A stretch of 64,000 nt of DNA from Microcoleus sp. AS-A8 (GCA_039962225.1 JAMPKV010000019.1:42751-106750); one strand, 5' to 3'. Positions 8,636 through 18,780 are shown, counted from the stretch's first letter. Notes: generated by a model from the letters alone, not told the origin. Made by a program: numbers and translations.

Positions 8636-11497
8636 CTATTGACTCTGAACAGCAGGCTCATCGCACTCTGCTTCAGGAAACCACTCCCCCTGTGGAGTGC
8701 CTGTCAGCGCCGAAGCGGTGAGGACAACCTCTCCTTTGTGATTGAGCATCCAGCCCTGAGCTTCTACCAGTGGCTTGGGGGTGGAACTCTTAGGCGTTAT
8801 GGGAACTGGAGCCGTTTTAGTTTCAACGTCAGAGTCCAGCGTCACCCAATTGGTGATGATTGACTCACTCTGTAGAGGGTCGTTAGGACTGAGTGGTAAG
8901 CCACCTCGTCCTGTAATTGTAAAGCTATTGCGTTCTTGGGTTGACCTAACAGGAGTACATCGGCGGTCAATTTGATCTGAGGCATCAACCACGCTGGTAG
9001 GCAACTGCGCTAATCCTCGACTGGGGTCAACATCGGTGAGCAAATCCAGTTGAAATTCGCCATCTAAGCCAAACTCAGAACTAGCGGTGATGTCGCTTAA
9101 CGGCGTTAGGCGTGGGCGAAACTGGAGTCCGTAAATACCTTGAGTGGTGATGTTGATATTACCGCCTTGCCCCTTAAAGGCATTGGCTGTGATGTCGCTA
9201 TTTTCTTTAGGGACGCCAACGATGAATTGAGCATCAATGGTGATGTTGCCTCCATCTCCGCCTTGCTGTGCGGTGCCTGCGGTAGTGGAGATTTTGCTGG
9301 TATTACGCAACAGTAGTAAGTCTCGGAGTTGGAGGGTAATATTGCCGCCGTTACCCAATAAGGTTTCAGCCGTCAGTCTTCCTTGATTGTCCATCAAGAG
9401 GCTGTGAGCTTGTACCGTAAGGTTTCCAGCTTCTCCTGTCCCCTCACTGCTCACCCTGACTTCCCCATCTCGGACAATCAATTCCTCCGTTGTAATCATC
9501 AAGTTGCCAGCATCTCCAGAACCTCGTGTTTCTGTAGTCAAACCACTAGCCAAGGCATCAGTTCCACTGACTTCTACAGACTTAGAGGCAGTTACAGTTA
9601 AACTTCCTCCCCGTCCCTCACCACGAGTCTCAGTTGATACTCCTGCTCCATCTCGAACAGCCAATCTTCCTGTATTAATTGTCAACTCTCCAGCTGCTCC
9701 TGTACCAAAAGTACTAGTAAACAAACCACTGGTAAACTGAAAATTAGAGGTTGTTCCAATCAGTTCTACCGAGTCAGAGGCAACTACAGTTAATTGCCCT
9801 CCTTGTCCCTCGCCATGAGTCTCAGTTGATACTGCTGCTCCATCTCGAACCGTCAACTTCTGGGTATCAATGGTCAAATCTCCAGAGGATCCGGTACCAA
9901 AAGTACCCGAAAACAAGCCACTAACCGTTTGTTGACCTGGTGCTGCTCCAGTCAGTTCTACAGAATCAGAGGCCATTACCGTTAAATTTCCTGCCTTACC
10001 TTCGCCCAAAGTACGAGTGGCTACCACGGCCCCTGCCTGGACAGTTAACCTCTCCGTATTAATAGTCAAGTCTCCCGCCGCCCCGGTACCAAAAGTATCG
10101 CTAAACAAGCCACTGCTAAATTGACCACTACTATTTACTAATATTCCCGATAGTTCTACGAAATCAGAGGCGGTTACGGTCAATGTTCCCCCCTGTCCCT
10201 GGCTACCCGGTCTAGTAGCAGTAGATATTGCCGCTCCATCTCGAACAATCAGCCGCCTGGTTTCAATTTTCAAGTCGCCAGCCTTTCCGGTACCCAGCGT
10301 GTCAGTAAACAAGCCGGTGCTGGGACCATCTGCTGATACTCCAATCAGTTCTATCGATTCCGAGGCCGTCACGCTTAAAGTTCCTCCCTGACCGACATTC
10401 AAAGTAGAGGTCGATATCTGTGAGCCATCGCGAAGAATAAATTGTCCCGTGGTAATCTTCAAGTCGCCAGCCTTTCCGGTTCCCAAAGAGCCAGTAAATA
10501 AGCTGCTAGTACCAGTCAGTTCCACAGACTCTGTGGCAGTCACAGCCATCGTTCCTCCTGGTATCGAGCCGAAGGTAATTGCTCCTATGACTGAACCATC
10601 ACTGAGCGTCACGCGCCTACCCTGTACTTGGACAGTACCACCACCGCCGCCACTAGCATTGACTGTAGCCCTATTGGTGAGCGATACATCCGCTCGCACA
10701 ACAGCATCAGGAAAACTCAAGCTCAGTTTATTGCCATCCACATTCAGCCCTACGGTTCCCGCTTCTGCTACTCCTCCTAACTCGATTTGACCTCCTGGAG
10801 AGTTCAATCTCCCTCCTTCCAAATTCACATTGCCGCCTATCAATACTAAACTGCGACCATTGGCAACCTGAAGGCCATTGGTAGGATCGCCCAACACTGT
10901 GCGATCGGCAATGGAACGATTAACAACAGCCTGATTAGAAGAAGCATTAAAAAAGAAAGCAGAAGGGTTGACTGAGAGTAAATTGCTCGATGTTGGTTCC
11001 GAAGCACTGAATAGTCCTGTATCTCCAAGCCGAGCAGCATTTGCTGTGGTAGCCACAAACGAACCCCCAACATCTAGGCTGGCATTTTGCCCAAAAATAA
11101 TCCCATTAGGATTAATCAAGAACAAATTGGGACTAGAGGCACCAAACGTTCCAAGCGTTCCCAAAATCTGGGAGGGATTACTACCTGTAACGCGAGCCAG
11201 AATGTTCTGAATATTAGCTGGACTAAAGAAATATGCGCCGCGCTCGGCAGCAACATTAAATTCGAGAAAACTGTGAAATAGATTCGTACCCCGAATGGCT
11301 CCTCCGTCGATGCGGTCAATAGGCAAGCCCTGTGCATCAAGGGGTGTGGATACGGAACTTTCAGCGCCTAAAGTGGTATCGGGGGCAATCTGAGCAAGGG
11401 CATAATTTCCGGAGAAGACGCTAACGAAGCATCCACTAAGGGTTATTGCCCCACCTAATCTTAAATAACAAGTAAGCTTGAACAGTTGTCTTGTCAT
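8636..11497 (-). CDS. Filamentous haemagglutinin N-terminal domain exoprotein with internal repeats
   Basis: Starting at the ATG at 11497 gives 953 residues beginning MTRQLFKLTCYLRLGG, a good signal peptide ending near YALAQ; the open frame extends upstream to 11578, but that adds a hydrophobic stretch with no family support. The TPS haemagglutination domain follows (DTTLGAESS, DRIDGGAIRGTNLFHSF, LFLINPNGIIFGQN). About residues 340-760 contain six or so imperfect repeats of roughly 65-70 residues, each with VTAS.SVEL.G, SGLFT.TFGTG.AGDL and L.VRDGA.VST. The C-terminal QGWMLNHKGEVVLTAS..TGTPQ...PEAEC block is typical of cyanobacterial TPS exoproteins. It is probably exported through an Omp85-type partner; none is adjacent, though one lies at 55.3-57.0 kb. 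Confidence 0.9.
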   Translation of the reverse strand: MTRQLFKLTCYLRLGGAITLSGCFVSVFSGNYALAQIAPDTTLGAESSVSTPLDAQGLPIDRIDGGAIRGTNLFHSFLEFNVAAERGAYFFSPANIQNILARVTGSNPSQILGTLGTFGASSPNLFLINPNGIIFGQNASLDVGGSFVATTANAARLGDTGLFSASEPTSSNLLSVNPSAFFFNASSNQAVVNRSIADRTVLGDPTNGLQVANGRSLVLIGGNVNLEGGRLNSPGGQIELGGVAEAGTVGLNVDGNKLSLSFPDAVVRADVSLTNRATVNASGGGGGTVQVQGRRVTLSDGSVIGAITFGSIPGGTMAVTATESVELTGTSSLFTGSLGTGKAGDLKITTGQFILRDGSQISTSTLNVGQGGTLSVTASESIELIGVSADGPSTGLFTDTLGTGKAGDLKIETRRLIVRDGAAISTATRPGSQGQGGTLTVTASDFVELSGILVNSSGQFSSGLFSDTFGTGAAGDLTINTERLTVQAGAVVATRTLGEGKAGNLTVMASDSVELTGAAPGQQTVSGLFSGTFGTGSSGDLTIDTQKLTVRDGAAVSTETHGEGQGGQLTVVASDSVELIGTTSNFQFTSGLFTSTFGTGAAGELTINTGRLAVRDGAGVSTETRGEGRGGSLTVTASKSVEVSGTDALASGLTTETRGSGDAGNLMITTEELIVRDGEVRVSSEGTGEAGNLTVQAHSLLMDNQGRLTAETLLGNGGNITLQLRDLLLLRNTSKISTTAGTAQQGGDGGNITIDAQFIVGVPKENSDITANAFKGQGGNINITTQGIYGLQFRPRLTPLSDITASSEFGLDGEFQLDLLTDVDPSRGLAQLPTSVVDASDQIDRRCTPVRSTQERNSFTITGRGGLPLSPNDPLQSESIITNWVTLDSDVETKTAPVPITPKSSTPKPLVEAQGWMLNHKGEVVLTASALTGTPQGEWFPEAECDEPAVQSQ

Positions 11498-11726
11498 GCA
11501 TTTATTTGCCCAAATGTCAATTTTTTGGAGAAACATAAAGCTGAGAAGAGAGATTTGAAGTGCGGCTGAACTTAACAAGTTATATAAGCGATAAGTCGAT
11601 TTTTTTTGTGATCCTCTACTCTTTTGACGAAAATTTACAAATTTTTAGCAGAATACGCTGAGACGATAAGGGAAACCATTGGTCTGTCTTAACATTGAAT
11701 CACTGGTTAGTTCTGGGGAAAAAGCA

Positions 11727-12692
11727 ATGAAGTTCAGCATTGTCATCACAACTTATAATCGCCTCAATTTGTTAAAACGAGCTATTGACAGCGCTTTAGC
11801 TCAAACTCTACCTTGTGAAGTTGTTATCGTTGACGATTGTTCGTCAGATAGCACCCAAGCCTATGTCCAAGAACGATGTGAAGCGCTTGCCAGTATGGGT
11901 GAGAAGCGTCTGATTTATCACCGCAATTTAGAAAATATCGGTCACTCCAAGTCGGTAAATGCGGGTGTTGATCTAGCAACGGGAGATTGGATTAAGTTAC
12001 TAGATGATGATGACTATTTAGCACCTAACTGTATTGAGGAAATGACAAATGCGATCGCACTTCATTCTCAAGCTGTAATTTGTTCGTGTCAAGCCATCCA
12101 GGTTGATGATCAAGAAATTGAAATTAGCAGAACCCGGAAAACAGGGCCAGGAAAAGTATTTTATATTCCCCAAGAAGACATTCATTATGGAATGCTCATG
12201 GAACAGGTTCCTTTCGGTACTCCTGTGCAAGTCGCTTTCTCCCGTGATGCCTTTCTCAAAACAGGCGGTTGGGACTCGACGTTAGATACTAACTTTGATG
12301 ATATTGATTCTTGGATTAAAATTTCTCAATTTGGAGATGCCATTTTTATTAATGAATGTTTGGGTTGTCGGACTGTTTGGCAAGGAGCATTGAATCAAAA
12401 ATTTTCTTTGCAAAATCGTCTTGATACTAATATCTTGATTAAAAAGAGAATTTATTCACAGGTTAATCCAAAATATTGTTCTGAGCTTCCACAGTTTCAA
12501 GATATTCGAGATTACCTAAAATTACATTGGAGTTTGGTCGGCCTCAAGCAAGGAAAGCTATTTAACGCGGTTCAAATCTCTTTTCCTGCCCTTTTTTCTC
12601 CAGGTGCTTGGCACCTATTAAGAGAAGCTAGACGCTCACGCCCTAGTATAAATTCGTCAGACTTCATTCCAAAAATTAGTATTAGTAAGTGA
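11727..12692 (+). CDS. Glycosyltransferase family 2
   Basis: 321 residues from the ATG at 11727, chosen because it is preceded by GGGGA at a spacing of about 7 bases and starts directly with the family motif MKFSIVITTYNR. A GT-A fold is indicated by VVIVDDCSSD (nucleotide-sugar binding), LATGDWIKLLDDDDYL (DXD-type metal site around residues 95-105) and NFDDIDSWIKIS (acceptor/base region). No membrane segment is present. The role is transfer of a sugar to an unknown acceptor in cell-surface polysaccharide or glycolipid synthesis. It is isolated, with no other glycan genes nearby, so the pathway cannot be assigned. Confidence 0.88.
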   Translation: MKFSIVITTYNRLNLLKRAIDSALAQTLPCEVVIVDDCSSDSTQAYVQERCEALASMGEKRLIYHRNLENIGHSKSVNAGVDLATGDWIKLLDDDDYLAPNCIEEMTNAIALHSQAVICSCQAIQVDDQEIEISRTRKTGPGKVFYIPQEDIHYGMLMEQVPFGTPVQVAFSRDAFLKTGGWDSTLDTNFDDIDSWIKISQFGDAIFINECLGCRTVWQGALNQKFSLQNRLDTNILIKKRIYSQVNPKYCSELPQFQDIRDYLKLHWSLVGLKQGKLFNAVQISFPALFSPGAWHLLREARRSRPSINSSDFIPKISISK

Positions 12693-13057
12693 TTAAGAAT
12701 TAATGAGAAATTAAGAATAATCCTAATTAAGGTTATTTGTAAATTTGAATACAGTTGTTAGCTGGGCATTTTTTGTAAAAAAATCATCAGTTAGCATCAA
12801 AACTCATCTTGTTAACGTAACCCCAAACCCAACACTATTGAAGGTTTGTGGAAAATCTAAGCAGGAGAAGCCAAGCCGGAACAGTCCAATTTGGGACGTT
12901 GCAGCTAGATCAATCCGGAAATTCATCCGCATGGCTGAGTTCAATTACTGGTTAAATGGTTAAACTAGTAATGTGTTAAGAATAGTTGCAATTACTGGCA
13001 TAATGCAAAATTTGTGCAGCCATGCTTGTAATAACCTTCGCATGAGGAATAACATCG
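12693..13057. other. Non-coding stretch upstream of the lyase gene
   Basis: About 365 AT-rich bases. A plus-strand frame at 12745-12963 (72 codons) ends FNYWLNG but has no ribosome binding site before it and no domain I recognise; I leave it uncalled. No terminator-like hairpin is visible after the glycosyltransferase gene. Confidence 0.4.
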
Positions 13058-13603
13058 GTGACATCTCGCCTAAGAAATACCCAGAGAATAGAAGAATCCT
13101 TAATTGCAGCTTTTTTCCGCCAATCAGTCGGGTACTGGCGCTCTGAACGCCGCTACTACACGCTGCCCGATGGGGATACCAAGGAAATAGTCAGCCTGAT
13201 TACTGTTCGGTTTCTGGAGCAAGGCTGTGATGAACTGCTTGAGCTACAGCGGCAGCACGAGCTACCCGATGGAATTTCACTTACCTGCGGTAGTCATGTG
13301 AGCTGGAAAAGTAGCGATTCAGTCACGGGGCGTAAGCAGTCTGAAGATTCGACAGTATTTGGGGTGTTAGGAGATATCCTGTATCGCGATCGCGGTTTTG
13401 CCACATCTAAACCCATCACAGCGCAGTATTACTTCTCCAATCCCCAAACCTTGTGCTTGCGAACCGAATACCAAGGCTCTGTGTTTGAGGAAGAACTTAA
13501 ACTAATTGGCGAAAACTATCGCACACGGCAAACCATCATCTCTCGTGCTGGCGAACAGAAGATGATTGGTCAGTATTTGGAAAAGCGCATCAAGGCTGAA
13601 TAA
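13058..13603 (+). CDS. CpcS/CpeS-like phycobiliprotein lyase
   Basis: 181 residues, the family's usual size, starting at GTG. Conserved features include FFRQSVGYWRSERRYYTL at residues 18-35, VFGVLGDILYRDRGFAT in the middle and LRTEYQGSVFEEELKLIG, RTRQTIISRAGEQ and QYLEKR near the end. This is a lipocalin-like fold that attaches bilin chromophores to Cys-82-equivalent residues of phycobiliproteins. The sequence resembles the CpcU/CpeS-like subgroup, but the subgroup and the acceptor subunit cannot be assigned by eye. No phycobilisome structural genes are nearby. The gene converges on prfA across a shared hairpin terminator. Confidence 0.87.
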   Translation: MTSRLRNTQRIEESLIAAFFRQSVGYWRSERRYYTLPDGDTKEIVSLITVRFLEQGCDELLELQRQHELPDGISLTCGSHVSWKSSDSVTGRKQSEDSTVFGVLGDILYRDRGFATSKPITAQYYFSNPQTLCLRTEYQGSVFEEELKLIGENYRTRQTIISRAGEQKMIGQYLEKRIKAE

Positions 13604-13614
13604 GCAAAAACAAA

Positions 13615-13641
13615 CCCCGGTATCTCTACCGGGGCTTTTGT
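13615..13641. terminator. Bidirectional intrinsic terminator (lyase / prfA)
   Basis: A perfect 8-bp stem, CCCCGGTA paired with TACCGGGG around a TCTC loop, lies at 13615-13634. It is followed by CTTTT on the plus strand and by TTTGTTTTTG on the minus strand. Its place between two convergent genes suits termination in both directions. Confidence 0.85.
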
Positions 13642-13661
13642 GGAAATGACACGCTTAAATC

Positions 13662-14774
13662 TTATTTATGCGATTGGGAGCTGGACGTGGACGCTGCTAA
13701 CTCCTCTAAGCGTTCCTGCTGATCTTGGCTAATGCAAGATTGAATGAGTGTTTCCAAGTCGCCCTCAAGAACTGGGTTGAGTGAGTAGTTTTGACCCAGA
13801 CGGTGATCGGTGACGCGATTGTCTTTGTAATTGTAAGTCCGGATTTTCTCAGAGCGAGAACCGGTACCCACTTGCAACAGTCGCATCGATCTCACCGCTT
13901 GTTGTTGCTCTTGGAGCTTAATCTCGTAAAGCTTGGCGCGGAGAATCTGCATCGCCCGCTCTCGGTTTTGTAGTTGAGAGCGCTCTTCCGTACAGAACAC
14001 TCGAATCCCTGTGGGCTTGTGGATCAGGTCAACGGCTGTTTCCACTTTGTTGACGTTCTGTCCGCCAGCACCGCCGGAACGAGCCGTTTTCATTTCTATA
14101 TCTTTCGGGTCAATCTGGACTTCCACTTCATCCACTTCCGGCATCACTGCCACCGTTGCTGTAGAAGTATGAACGCGGCCCCCGGCTTCCGTCACAGGCA
14201 CTCGTTGCACCCGATGGACGCCTGCTTCAAACTTCAGCTTACTGTAAACTTGGTCGCCCTGAATTTCCAGAATCGCCTCTTTAAAGCCGCCCATATCCGC
14301 CAAGGACTCTGAGAGCAACTTGACTCGCCACTTTTGAGTTTCGGCGTAACGCGAGTACATCCGCACCAAGTCACCTGCCCAAATGCTCGCCTCATCGCCG
14401 CCTGTTCCGGCTCGTATTTCCAACATGATGTTTTTATCATCATTGGGGTCACGGGGCAATAGTAAAAGTTTCAGACGGACTTCCAACTCGTTGAGCTTGG
14501 TTTCGAGTTCCTCAACTTCCAAGGCGGCCATCTGGTGTAATTCTGGGTCGCTACTGGATTCTTTGAGGACACTGCGTGCTCCAGCTAGGTCTTGCTGAGT
14601 GGTCTTCCATGTATCGTAGGTATCGACCACTTCCTCTAGGGAGGCACGGGCTTTCGTGACCCGTTGCATCTCCGTCGGGTCAGTCGCGATATCTGGATCA
14701 GCCAGACGTCGTGTTAACTCATGAAAGGTTTGCTCTACAGATTGTAGTTTCTCCAGCAGGTAGGTTTCGGCCAT
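13662..14774 (-). CDS. prfA: Peptide chain release factor 1 (RF1)
   Basis: 370 residues from the ATG at 14774 ([10 protein letters not shown]); the frame is open to 14843, but that extension is not conserved in RF1. The protein recognises UAA and UAG and releases the finished peptide. The stop-codon tripeptide region reads [14 protein letters not shown] (PxT form, marking RF1 rather than RF2), and the GGQ catalytic motif is in [16 protein letters not shown]. It closes the minus-strand ribosomal cluster, after rpmE. Confidence 0.96.
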   Translation of the reverse strand: MAETYLLEKLQSVEQTFHELTRRLADPDIATDPTEMQRVTKARASLEEVVDTYDTWKTTQQDLAGARSVLKESSSDPELHQMAALEVEELETKLNELEVRLKLLLLPRDPNDDKNIMLEIRAGTGGDEASIWAGDLVRMYSRYAETQKWRVKLLSESLADMGGFKEAILEIQGDQVYSKLKFEAGVHRVQRVPVTEAGGRVHTSTATVAVMPEVDEVEVQIDPKDIEMKTARSGGAGGQNVNKVETAVDLIHKPTGIRVFCTEERSQLQNRERAMQILRAKLYEIKLQEQQQAVRSMRLLQVGTGSRSEKIRTYNYKDNRVTDHRLGQNYSLNPVLEGDLETLIQSCISQDQQERLEELAASTSSSQSHK

Positions 14775-14876
14775 GACTTGTGCGATCGCTCCATCAAAAT
14801 AGCGGATTGGCTTACAAATAAAAAAAATCGACCCAGCTCTCAAGAGTGACTGGGTGATGACAGCAAGCCAAGGAAG

Positions 14877-15125
14877 CTATTTCTCTTTAGAACCCGATTG
14901 GTTCGCTGGAGCCGTATCATCGAGCATCCCGTATTTCCGCATAAAGCGCTCGACTCGTCCTTCGGTGTCAATCATTTTCTGTGTACCCGTGTAGAACGGA
15001 TGATTGCCCGACCACACATCAACATGGAGTTCTGGCTTGGTTGAGCCAATGGTCATTACAACTTCCCCGTTGCAATAAACCTTAGCTTCTGGATACCACT
15101 TCGGATGAATATCAGCTTTTGGCAT
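14877..15125 (-). CDS. rpmE: 50S ribosomal protein L31
   Basis: 82 residues starting MPKADIHPKWYPEAKVYCNGEVV, with the L31 motifs DVWSGNHPFYTGTQK and VERFMRKYGM. Only one of the cysteines of the zinc-binding form is present, so this is the C-minus (zinc-independent) type. It lies between rpsI and prfA; a 170-base spacer to rpsI contains no obvious terminator. Confidence 0.95.
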   Translation of the reverse strand: MPKADIHPKWYPEAKVYCNGEVVMTIGSTKPELHVDVWSGNHPFYTGTQKMIDTEGRVERFMRKYGMLDDTAPANQSGSKEK

Positions 15126-15296
15126 GGTTTTTCTTTGACCTTAAACTTTTGTCAACTCTAGATTAATTTTAGCTTTTTGCTGTTGAGCCAAGGATTCCCA
15201 TACTGAGGACTGGGGGTTAGGGAACTATAGGAGAATACCCATTCCCCATCCCTGTTTGGGTTAGCAATGAGATCACCGCTAAGAAACTCAACCTGT

Positions 15297-15710
15297 TTAT
15301 CGCTTGGAGTACTGAGGTGCTTTACGAGCTTTGTGTAAGCCGTATTTCTTACGTTCTTTGGCTCGTGGGTCGCGGGTTAAGTAGCCCTCTATTTTTAGGG
15401 GTGAACGATTTTCGGGGTCGAGTTCACACAAGGCTCTAGCGACTCCCAGACGAATAGAGTCGGCTTGACCGGTTAAGCCACCCCCGTGAGCATTCACTAA
15501 AATGTCGTACTCATTTTCCAGCCCCAAGGTTTCCAGGGGAGCCTTGAGCAGGGTGAGGTAAGCGGCATTGAATTGGAAGTAAAGGTCTCCTGGGCGATTA
15601 TTCACGGTGAGCTGACCATTACCCGGAACTAGACGCACGCGAGCCACGGAAGATTTCCGGCGACCTGTGCCCCAGTATACGGCGCGATCCGTTGTTTCAG
15701 TAGCTTGCAT
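15297..15710 (-). CDS. rpsI: 30S ribosomal protein S9
   Basis: 137 residues with [47 protein letters not shown] and the invariant C-terminal [15 protein letters not shown] that reaches the ribosomal P site. Its first base overlaps the last base of rplM, indicating translational coupling. Confidence 0.97.
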   Translation of the reverse strand: MQATETTDRAVYWGTGRRKSSVARVRLVPGNGQLTVNNRPGDLYFQFNAAYLTLLKAPLETLGLENEYDILVNAHGGGLTGQADSIRLGVARALCELDPENRSPLKIEGYLTRDPRAKERKKYGLHKARKAPQYSKR

Positions 15711-16165
15711 TATTTATCTCCTCCTGGGATGGTCTGAATGGTTAGGGCTTGTGGTTTTTGGGCTTCGTGGGGGTGGCTGTCTCCGGCATACACTTTCAGT
15801 TTGGTGAACAGGCTCTTACCGAGCGAGCTCTTGGGCAGCATTCCCTTGACCGCATGTTCAATAATCCGTTCCGGGATACGCGCTTGCAACTTGGCAAAGG
15901 TCTCGGTTTTCATCCCACCCGGACGACCAGAATGACGGCGATAAAGCTTCTGAGTACGCTTTTTCCCGGTGACCATGACTTTTTCAGCATTGAGCACGAT
16001 GACGAAGTCACCGGTATCCATGTGAGGAGTGTAGGTCGGTTTGTTTTTACCGGTGAGAATCATGGCAATCTCACTGGCTAGCCGTCCTAGACGTTGGTTT
16101 GTCGCGTCTACGACGTACCAACTTTTTTCGAGGGAGTCTTGAGGGGGGAGGTATGTTTTTTCCAT
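15710..16165 (-). CDS. rplM: 50S ribosomal protein L13
   Basis: 151 residues containing [40 protein letters not shown] and [12 protein letters not shown], all typical of L13. The gene precedes rpsI with a one-base overlap and follows truA after a spacer of about 195 bases that contains repeat-derived sequence. Confidence 0.97.
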   Translation of the reverse strand: MEKTYLPPQDSLEKSWYVVDATNQRLGRLASEIAMILTGKNKPTYTPHMDTGDFVIVLNAEKVMVTGKKRTQKLYRRHSGRPGGMKTETFAKLQARIPERIIEHAVKGMLPKSSLGKSLFTKLKVYAGDSHPHEAQKPQALTIQTIPGGDK

Positions 16166-16359
16166 CAGTCTGTATCTAAGTTGAGAGTTGACAGTTGGGT
16201 TTTAGCGGTGAAAGTTAGAAGGTTAAACATGAGTTTGCGATCGCGACGCTAGGAGTTCTACTCGTTCCCCGTGCGCGCAGCGCTCTCCGAAGGAATAGGG
16301 GGCGATTCCAGGGAAAGTTCTCGTAACCTGTAACCTTTTAAGCTGTAACCTTCAATCGG

Positions 16360-17331
16360 TCAATTAAGGCAGTATTCAGCTTCGACCGAGGTGGGTAAGA
16401 GAAACTTGGGTTGTGTATCAAACCAAATTTCTGGGGGAAAAGGCGAGTTGGGGTAGCCGACACGTAATAAGCACAGCCCCTTGGCTGGGGCTGCGTATTT
16501 TACTTTTTCGCGGCGCTGGTTCACCCAAAGTTCTGTGAAATCTTTGGGATGTATCTCCCCCTTTCCTACTCGCACCAACATTCCCACCAAGAGCCGCACC
16601 ATACCATATAAAAATCCGTTAGCCTGAATTTCTATATGAATAAATGGGCCATTGCGGTAACATTCTGCCGCTTGGACATCGACCCAGGAATGCGATCGCC
16701 CTGAGTTGGCACGATGAAAGGCTGCCAGATGATGTCTACCCATCAGGGGGTTTAAAGCCTCCTGAATTAGAGACTCATCAAGGGGTGCATAATAATAATG
16801 CCAACTAAAGGGTCGCACAAACAAGTTGGGTCGCTTGTCTACATAGAGGGTATATCGGTAGCGACGCCAGCTAGCACTGAAACGAGCGTGCCAGTCAGAA
16901 GGCACCGACGCCGACGCCCGAATTAGGATATCGTCAGGCAGCCGACTATTAATCACATTCGCCCAGCGGTGGGCTGGGATCGCTCCTGTGGCATTAAAGT
17001 GTGCGACTTGAGCCGCCGCGTGAACCCCTGTATCGGTACGACCCGCCCCATGTAGGGTCACGGGGTGCTTTAGCACTGAAGCGATCGCTTGTTCAATTTC
17101 CTGCTGTACGCTGCGATGGCGAGGTTGCCTCTGCCAGCCAGAAAAATGCGTACCCAGGTATTGAATCACCAGGGCAATTCGCTGAGAGTCCGGTTGTCGG
17201 TTAGGGGTTAATAGGCTGTCGGTTGCCTCAGCTTGCTTTGACGGGTCAACTTTCAAACCTTTAACCTGATCTGCATTCTCGGAAGAACTCCGGTACTGCG
17301 CTAACCACTGTTCGTTTGAGCCTTCCCCCAT
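16360..17331 (-). CDS. truA: tRNA pseudouridine(38-40) synthase TruA
   Basis: 323 residues from the ATG at 17331. The catalytic Asp lies in GAGRTDTGVHA; RIALVIQYLGTHFSGWQRQP marks the domain start and NGFLYGMVRLLVG the C-terminal half. The enzyme makes pseudouridine at positions 38-40 of tRNA anticodon arms. The start is uncertain: the frame is open to 17400, but those 23 codons are read from repeat DNA (TTCAACC heptamers plus a GCGATAGC palindrome family) and begin with TTG. Even from 17331 there are about 45 unconserved residues before the core, so the true start may be different. It is located between rplQ and rplM as in other cyanobacteria. Confidence 0.92.
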   Translation of the reverse strand: MGEGSNEQWLAQYRSSSENADQVKGLKVDPSKQAEATDSLLTPNRQPDSQRIALVIQYLGTHFSGWQRQPRHRSVQQEIEQAIASVLKHPVTLHGAGRTDTGVHAAAQVAHFNATGAIPAHRWANVINSRLPDDILIRASASVPSDWHARFSASWRRYRYTLYVDKRPNLFVRPFSWHYYYAPLDESLIQEALNPLMGRHHLAAFHRANSGRSHSWVDVQAAECYRNGPFIHIEIQANGFLYGMVRLLVGMLVRVGKGEIHPKDFTELWVNQRREKVKYAAPAKGLCLLRVGYPNSPFPPEIWFDTQPKFLLPTSVEAEYCLN

Positions 17332-17395
17332 CCTTGGGGGAACGGGGAACGCTGACGCGCCTAATGTCGCTATCGCAATGCTATCGCCAACAACC

Positions 17396-17428
17396 TTCAA
17401 CCTTCAACCTTTTAACCTTCAACCTTTG
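17396..17428. repeat. Heptamer tandem repeat (TTCAACC type)
   Basis: The spacer between truA and rplQ is built almost only of CAACCTT/TTCAACC units. This matches the short tandemly repeated repetitive (STRR) heptamers known from cyanobacterial intergenic DNA. Confidence 0.7.
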
Positions 17429-17429
17429 A

Positions 17430-17780
17430 TCAGACTAGCTCGATAATGGCCATTTCCGCGTTATCGCCACGACGGGGTACGGTTCTCAGTACGCGGGTAT
17501 ATCCGCCATTGCGATCGCTATAGCGCTCTTTAACTCCCTCAAATAGGGAATGAACCAACTGTTTATCGTAAATATAGCCTAGCGCCTGACGTCGGGACGC
17601 CAAGGAACCATTTTTAGCCAGGGTAATCATTTTTTCCACTTCCGCACGCACGGCTTTTGCCCGCACTTTGGTCGTGGTGATTCGTCCGTGACGAATTAGT
17701 TCAGTGGCAAGAGCTCTCAGCAGAGCCTTCCGCTGGTCAGCGGGCTTTCCCAGTTGGGGTACACGACAACGGTGACGCAT
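17430..17780 (-). CDS. rplQ: 50S ribosomal protein L17
   Basis: 116 residues, [20 protein letters not shown] at the start and [24 protein letters not shown] at the end, the hallmark bacterial L17 sequence. It follows rpoA after about 50 bases, as usual in the alpha operon. Confidence 0.97.
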   Translation of the reverse strand: MRHRCRVPQLGKPADQRKALLRALATELIRHGRITTTKVRAKAVRAEVEKMITLAKNGSLASRRQALGYIYDKQLVHSLFEGVKERYSDRNGGYTRVLRTVPRRGDNAEMAIIELV

Positions 17781-17832
17781 CTTTTTCTCTTCCTATACAC
17801 TTCCACTACAACTGAATTGCTCCTGTCAACAC

Positions 17833-18780
17833 CTAGCTCGGTTTGGCGGATTTTTCTTGAGGCAATGTGATCCCCAAACGCCGTTGCAAGGCTTCAATCA
17901 CTTCTTCAGCCGACTTTTGACCAAAGTTTTTGATTTCCAGGAGGTCTTCCTGACTATAATCCAACAAGTCAGCCACAGAGTTAATCTGAGCCCGCTTCAA
18001 GCAGTTATACGCCCGCACAGACAGTTGCAATTCTTCAATTGGAATTTGGCTGGTTGGGTCTTCATCATCTGGATATTCATCTTTAATGGATTCCAGATTG
18101 ATATCTTTTAAAGGATTAAACAGATCAACCAGGAGATTGGCAGCTTGGCTCAATGCTTCTTGAGGGGTTAAGCTACCATTCGTCCAAATTTCCAAAAGCA
18201 AGCGGTCTTTTTCCAGAGATCCGTCAATTCGAGCATCCTCAACGCTGTAATTGACTTTACTCACCGGCATAAACACCGCGTCAATCTGGAGGAAGTCTAC
18301 CGCAGAACCATCTTCGCGCCCTCGTTCTACGGAGCGATATCCTTTCCCTTTTTCGATCCGAAACTCTATCTCCAGCCTTGCCCCTGGGGCTAAAGTCGCA
18401 ATGTACTGACCCGGATCTACGATTTCCACTTCAGAGGGTAAATCGAACTGAGCCGCTCTCACGGTCGCAGGCCCCGTAATCATGACTCGACCAATCTGAG
18501 GCGCAGAGGTATAGCTTTTGAGGACAATTTCCTTCATGTTTAGAAGAATTTCCAGAACGTCCTCTCTGACCCCCTCTATGGTGGCAAACTCGTGGTTCAC
18601 ACCGGCAATTCGGACAGCGGTTACGGCTGCCCCTTCCAAGTTTGATAGCAGAACCCGTCTTAATGCGTTACCAACCGTTGTACCTTGACCGCGTTCGAGA
18701 GGCTCCAGGACAAATTTACTATATTGACTCTGATTCTTCAGTGTTTTAGACTCTACACACTCAATCTGAAACTGCGCCAC
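17833..18780 (-). CDS. rpoA: DNA-directed RNA polymerase alpha subunit
   Basis: 315 residues from the GTG at 18780, preceded by GGAGG at a 7-base spacing and giving MAQFQIECVES, the usual cyanobacterial start; the open frame continues 10 codons upstream without support. The N-terminal assembly domain includes GQGTTVGNALRRVLLSNLEG, and the C-terminal DNA-binding domain includes LSVRAYNCLKRAQINSVADLL and KNFGQKSAEEV. It sits between rpsK and rplQ. Confidence 0.97.
   Translation of the reverse strand: MAQFQIECVESKTLKNQSQYSKFVLEPLERGQGTTVGNALRRVLLSNLEGAAVTAVRIAGVNHEFATIEGVREDVLEILLNMKEIVLKSYTSAPQIGRVMITGPATVRAAQFDLPSEVEIVDPGQYIATLAPGARLEIEFRIEKGKGYRSVERGREDGSAVDFLQIDAVFMPVSKVNYSVEDARIDGSLEKDRLLLEIWTNGSLTPQEALSQAANLLVDLFNPLKDINLESIKDEYPDDEDPTSQIPIEELQLSVRAYNCLKRAQINSVADLLDYSQEDLLEIKNFGQKSAEEVIEALQRRLGITLPQEKSAKPS

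Noticed and set aside
12745..12963. Plus-strand frame of 72 codons before the CpcS-like gene
   Set aside because: No ribosome binding site and no known family; could be real but cannot be supported.
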